Position numbers and translations under genes: made by a program. This document shows positions 63,540 to 64,000 of a stretch of DNA of 64,000 bases, one piece after another. Source of the stretch: Pedobacter hiemivivus (GTDB lineage Bacteria; Bacteroidota; Bacteroidia; Sphingobacteriales; Sphingobacteriaceae); contig NZ_SJSM01000007.1 in NCBI RefSeq assembly GCF_004331685.1, forward strand, positions 154,069 to 218,068. Reading direction: 5' to 3'. Every line of letters starts with the position of its first letter. Within the stretch, counting starts at the first letter, position 1. Under the pieces are notes generated by a model, which had not been told where the DNA came from, ran no database searches, and was given only the letters and a program-made list of their open reading frames with translations.

Positions 63540-63614
63540 GGTGGTTTTAGCTCAGTTGGTTAGAGCATCGGTTTGTGGTACCGAGGGTCGTGGGTTCGAG
63601 CCCCATATTCCACC
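63540..63614 (+). tRNA. tRNA-His (GTG anticodon)
   Basis: The sequence folds into a cloverleaf: D stem GCTC/GAGC, anticodon stem TCGGT/ACCGA with loop TTGTGGT carrying GTG at 34-36, and T stem GTGGG/CCCAT with loop TTCGAGC. An extra G at 63540 (G-1) faces the discriminator C73 at 63614, as required for histidine tRNA. The 3' CCA is not encoded. The acceptor stem has two unpaired U-U positions (5-68 and 6-67), which is unusual. Confidence 0.85.
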
Positions 63615-63618
63615 CTGT

Positions 63619-63660
63619 ATGGGGCAAAGTCTTTAAACGAGATTTTTGCCCCATTTTTTT
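63619..63660 (+). terminator. Terminator of tRNA-His
   Basis: ATGGGGCAAA (63619-63628) pairs perfectly with TTTGCCCCAT (63645-63654), followed by a T-run. It starts 4 bp past the tRNA. Confidence 0.85.
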
Positions 63661-63772
63661 GCCCGTAAAGCCTTGTTTTCCAGGTATATTAACGGATCAA
63701 TGGGATCAATCCCAAAAGTTGTGGAGCAATCGATAAAATTATAGATTTGTATTTCTATACCGTTTTATATTT

Positions 63773-64000
63773 ATGCCATCAGCTACTGCATCCTTGCTCA
63801 GATTATTTCTGCCAGATTTTATACTAGAGAATTTTGAATTCAAAGGGGTTATTGAGGATAGTGAAACCTTCCATATCGAACTCGAAGAATTGAATAATCC
63901 CCCCTCAGAATGGGATGGGATCAAAGTTTTGTCCAAAGGCTTTTTCCCTCAGATTGTAATTCAAGACTTTCCTATCCGTGGTCATAAAGTGTTTTTTCAT
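63773..64000 (+). mobile_element. Start of an ISAon1-type transposase gene (N-terminal region)
   Basis: An open reading frame begins at 63773 (MPSATASLLRLFLPDFILEN) and runs to the window edge for 76 codons without a stop. Its LFLPDFILENFEF start and the acidic/IVIQDFPIRGHKVFF pattern match the N-terminal part of ISAon1-family transposases, in which a second part often follows by frameshift. The catalytic DDE part lies beyond the window. I did not identify the left terminal inverted repeat. Its insertion close to tRNA-His may mark a mobile boundary. Confidence 0.7.

Noticed and set aside
1..64000. CRISPR array or cas genes
   Set aside because: No regularly spaced identical repeats with unique spacers and no Cas-like proteins were seen.

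Overview
The window looks like a chromosomal segment from a Bacteroidota bacterium, most likely Sphingobacteriaceae (Pedobacter-like). The evidence is a SusC/SusD pair, glutamine synthetase type III, a ~286-residue RpoD, Bacteroidota-type promoters (TTG/TTTG about 20 nt before TAnnTTTG), an Oar-type TonB receptor and a head-GIN protein. The genus is inferred from gene content and style, not from a marker gene.

Region 1 to 16 kb is mostly housekeeping. It holds the start of sucC, a ferritin-like protein, a membrane-protein/winged-helix group, a lolD operon that includes a HAD-like protein lacking catalytic residues, S41 and M28 peptidases, an aldo/keto reductase, a small outer-membrane protein, a long-form GAPDH, rpoD, yegP, a metallo-beta-lactamase-fold enzyme and lpdA. 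Region 16 to 21 kb holds an Oar-like receptor, a strong terminator, an 11-bp-phased degenerate repeat tract, an orphan ECF sigma factor and an RRM protein.

Region 21 to 43.4 kb is the accessory core. Two paralogous ROK regulators flank a two-gene secreted esterase/unknown unit. They are followed by a GH20 hexosaminidase and an apparent 15-kb operon: phosphodiester glycosidase (NAGPA-like), FAD oxidoreductase, SusC, SusD with an inserted glycine-rich double repeat, DUF5017 lipoprotein, NagX/HGSNAT-like membrane protein, AmpG-like permease, two tandem SGNH hydrolases, a DUF4434 TIM-barrel protein and an N-acylglucosamine 2-epimerase. I infer a utilization locus for an amino-sugar glycan, possibly O-acetylated and phosphodiester-linked, controlled by NagC-like ROK proteins. 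The operon ends in a structured repeat that encodes the last 19 residues of the epimerase and carries the terminator. A second copy of the repeat lies 3.3 kb downstream.

Region 43.5 to 64 kb holds an unknown exported protein, an S46 dipeptidyl-peptidase, an exported glyoxalase-fold protein, a third SGNH hydrolase, purM, glnN, a DUF3999/DUF2339 pair, a head-GIN protein, purL, trmN6, a YfcE-like phosphoesterase, fbp, rnhA, tRNA-His and the start of an ISAon1-type transposase cut by the window edge. Rho-independent hairpins and consensus promoters are clear in several places. At rpoD/gap and glnN/purM the upstream terminator overlaps the downstream promoter.
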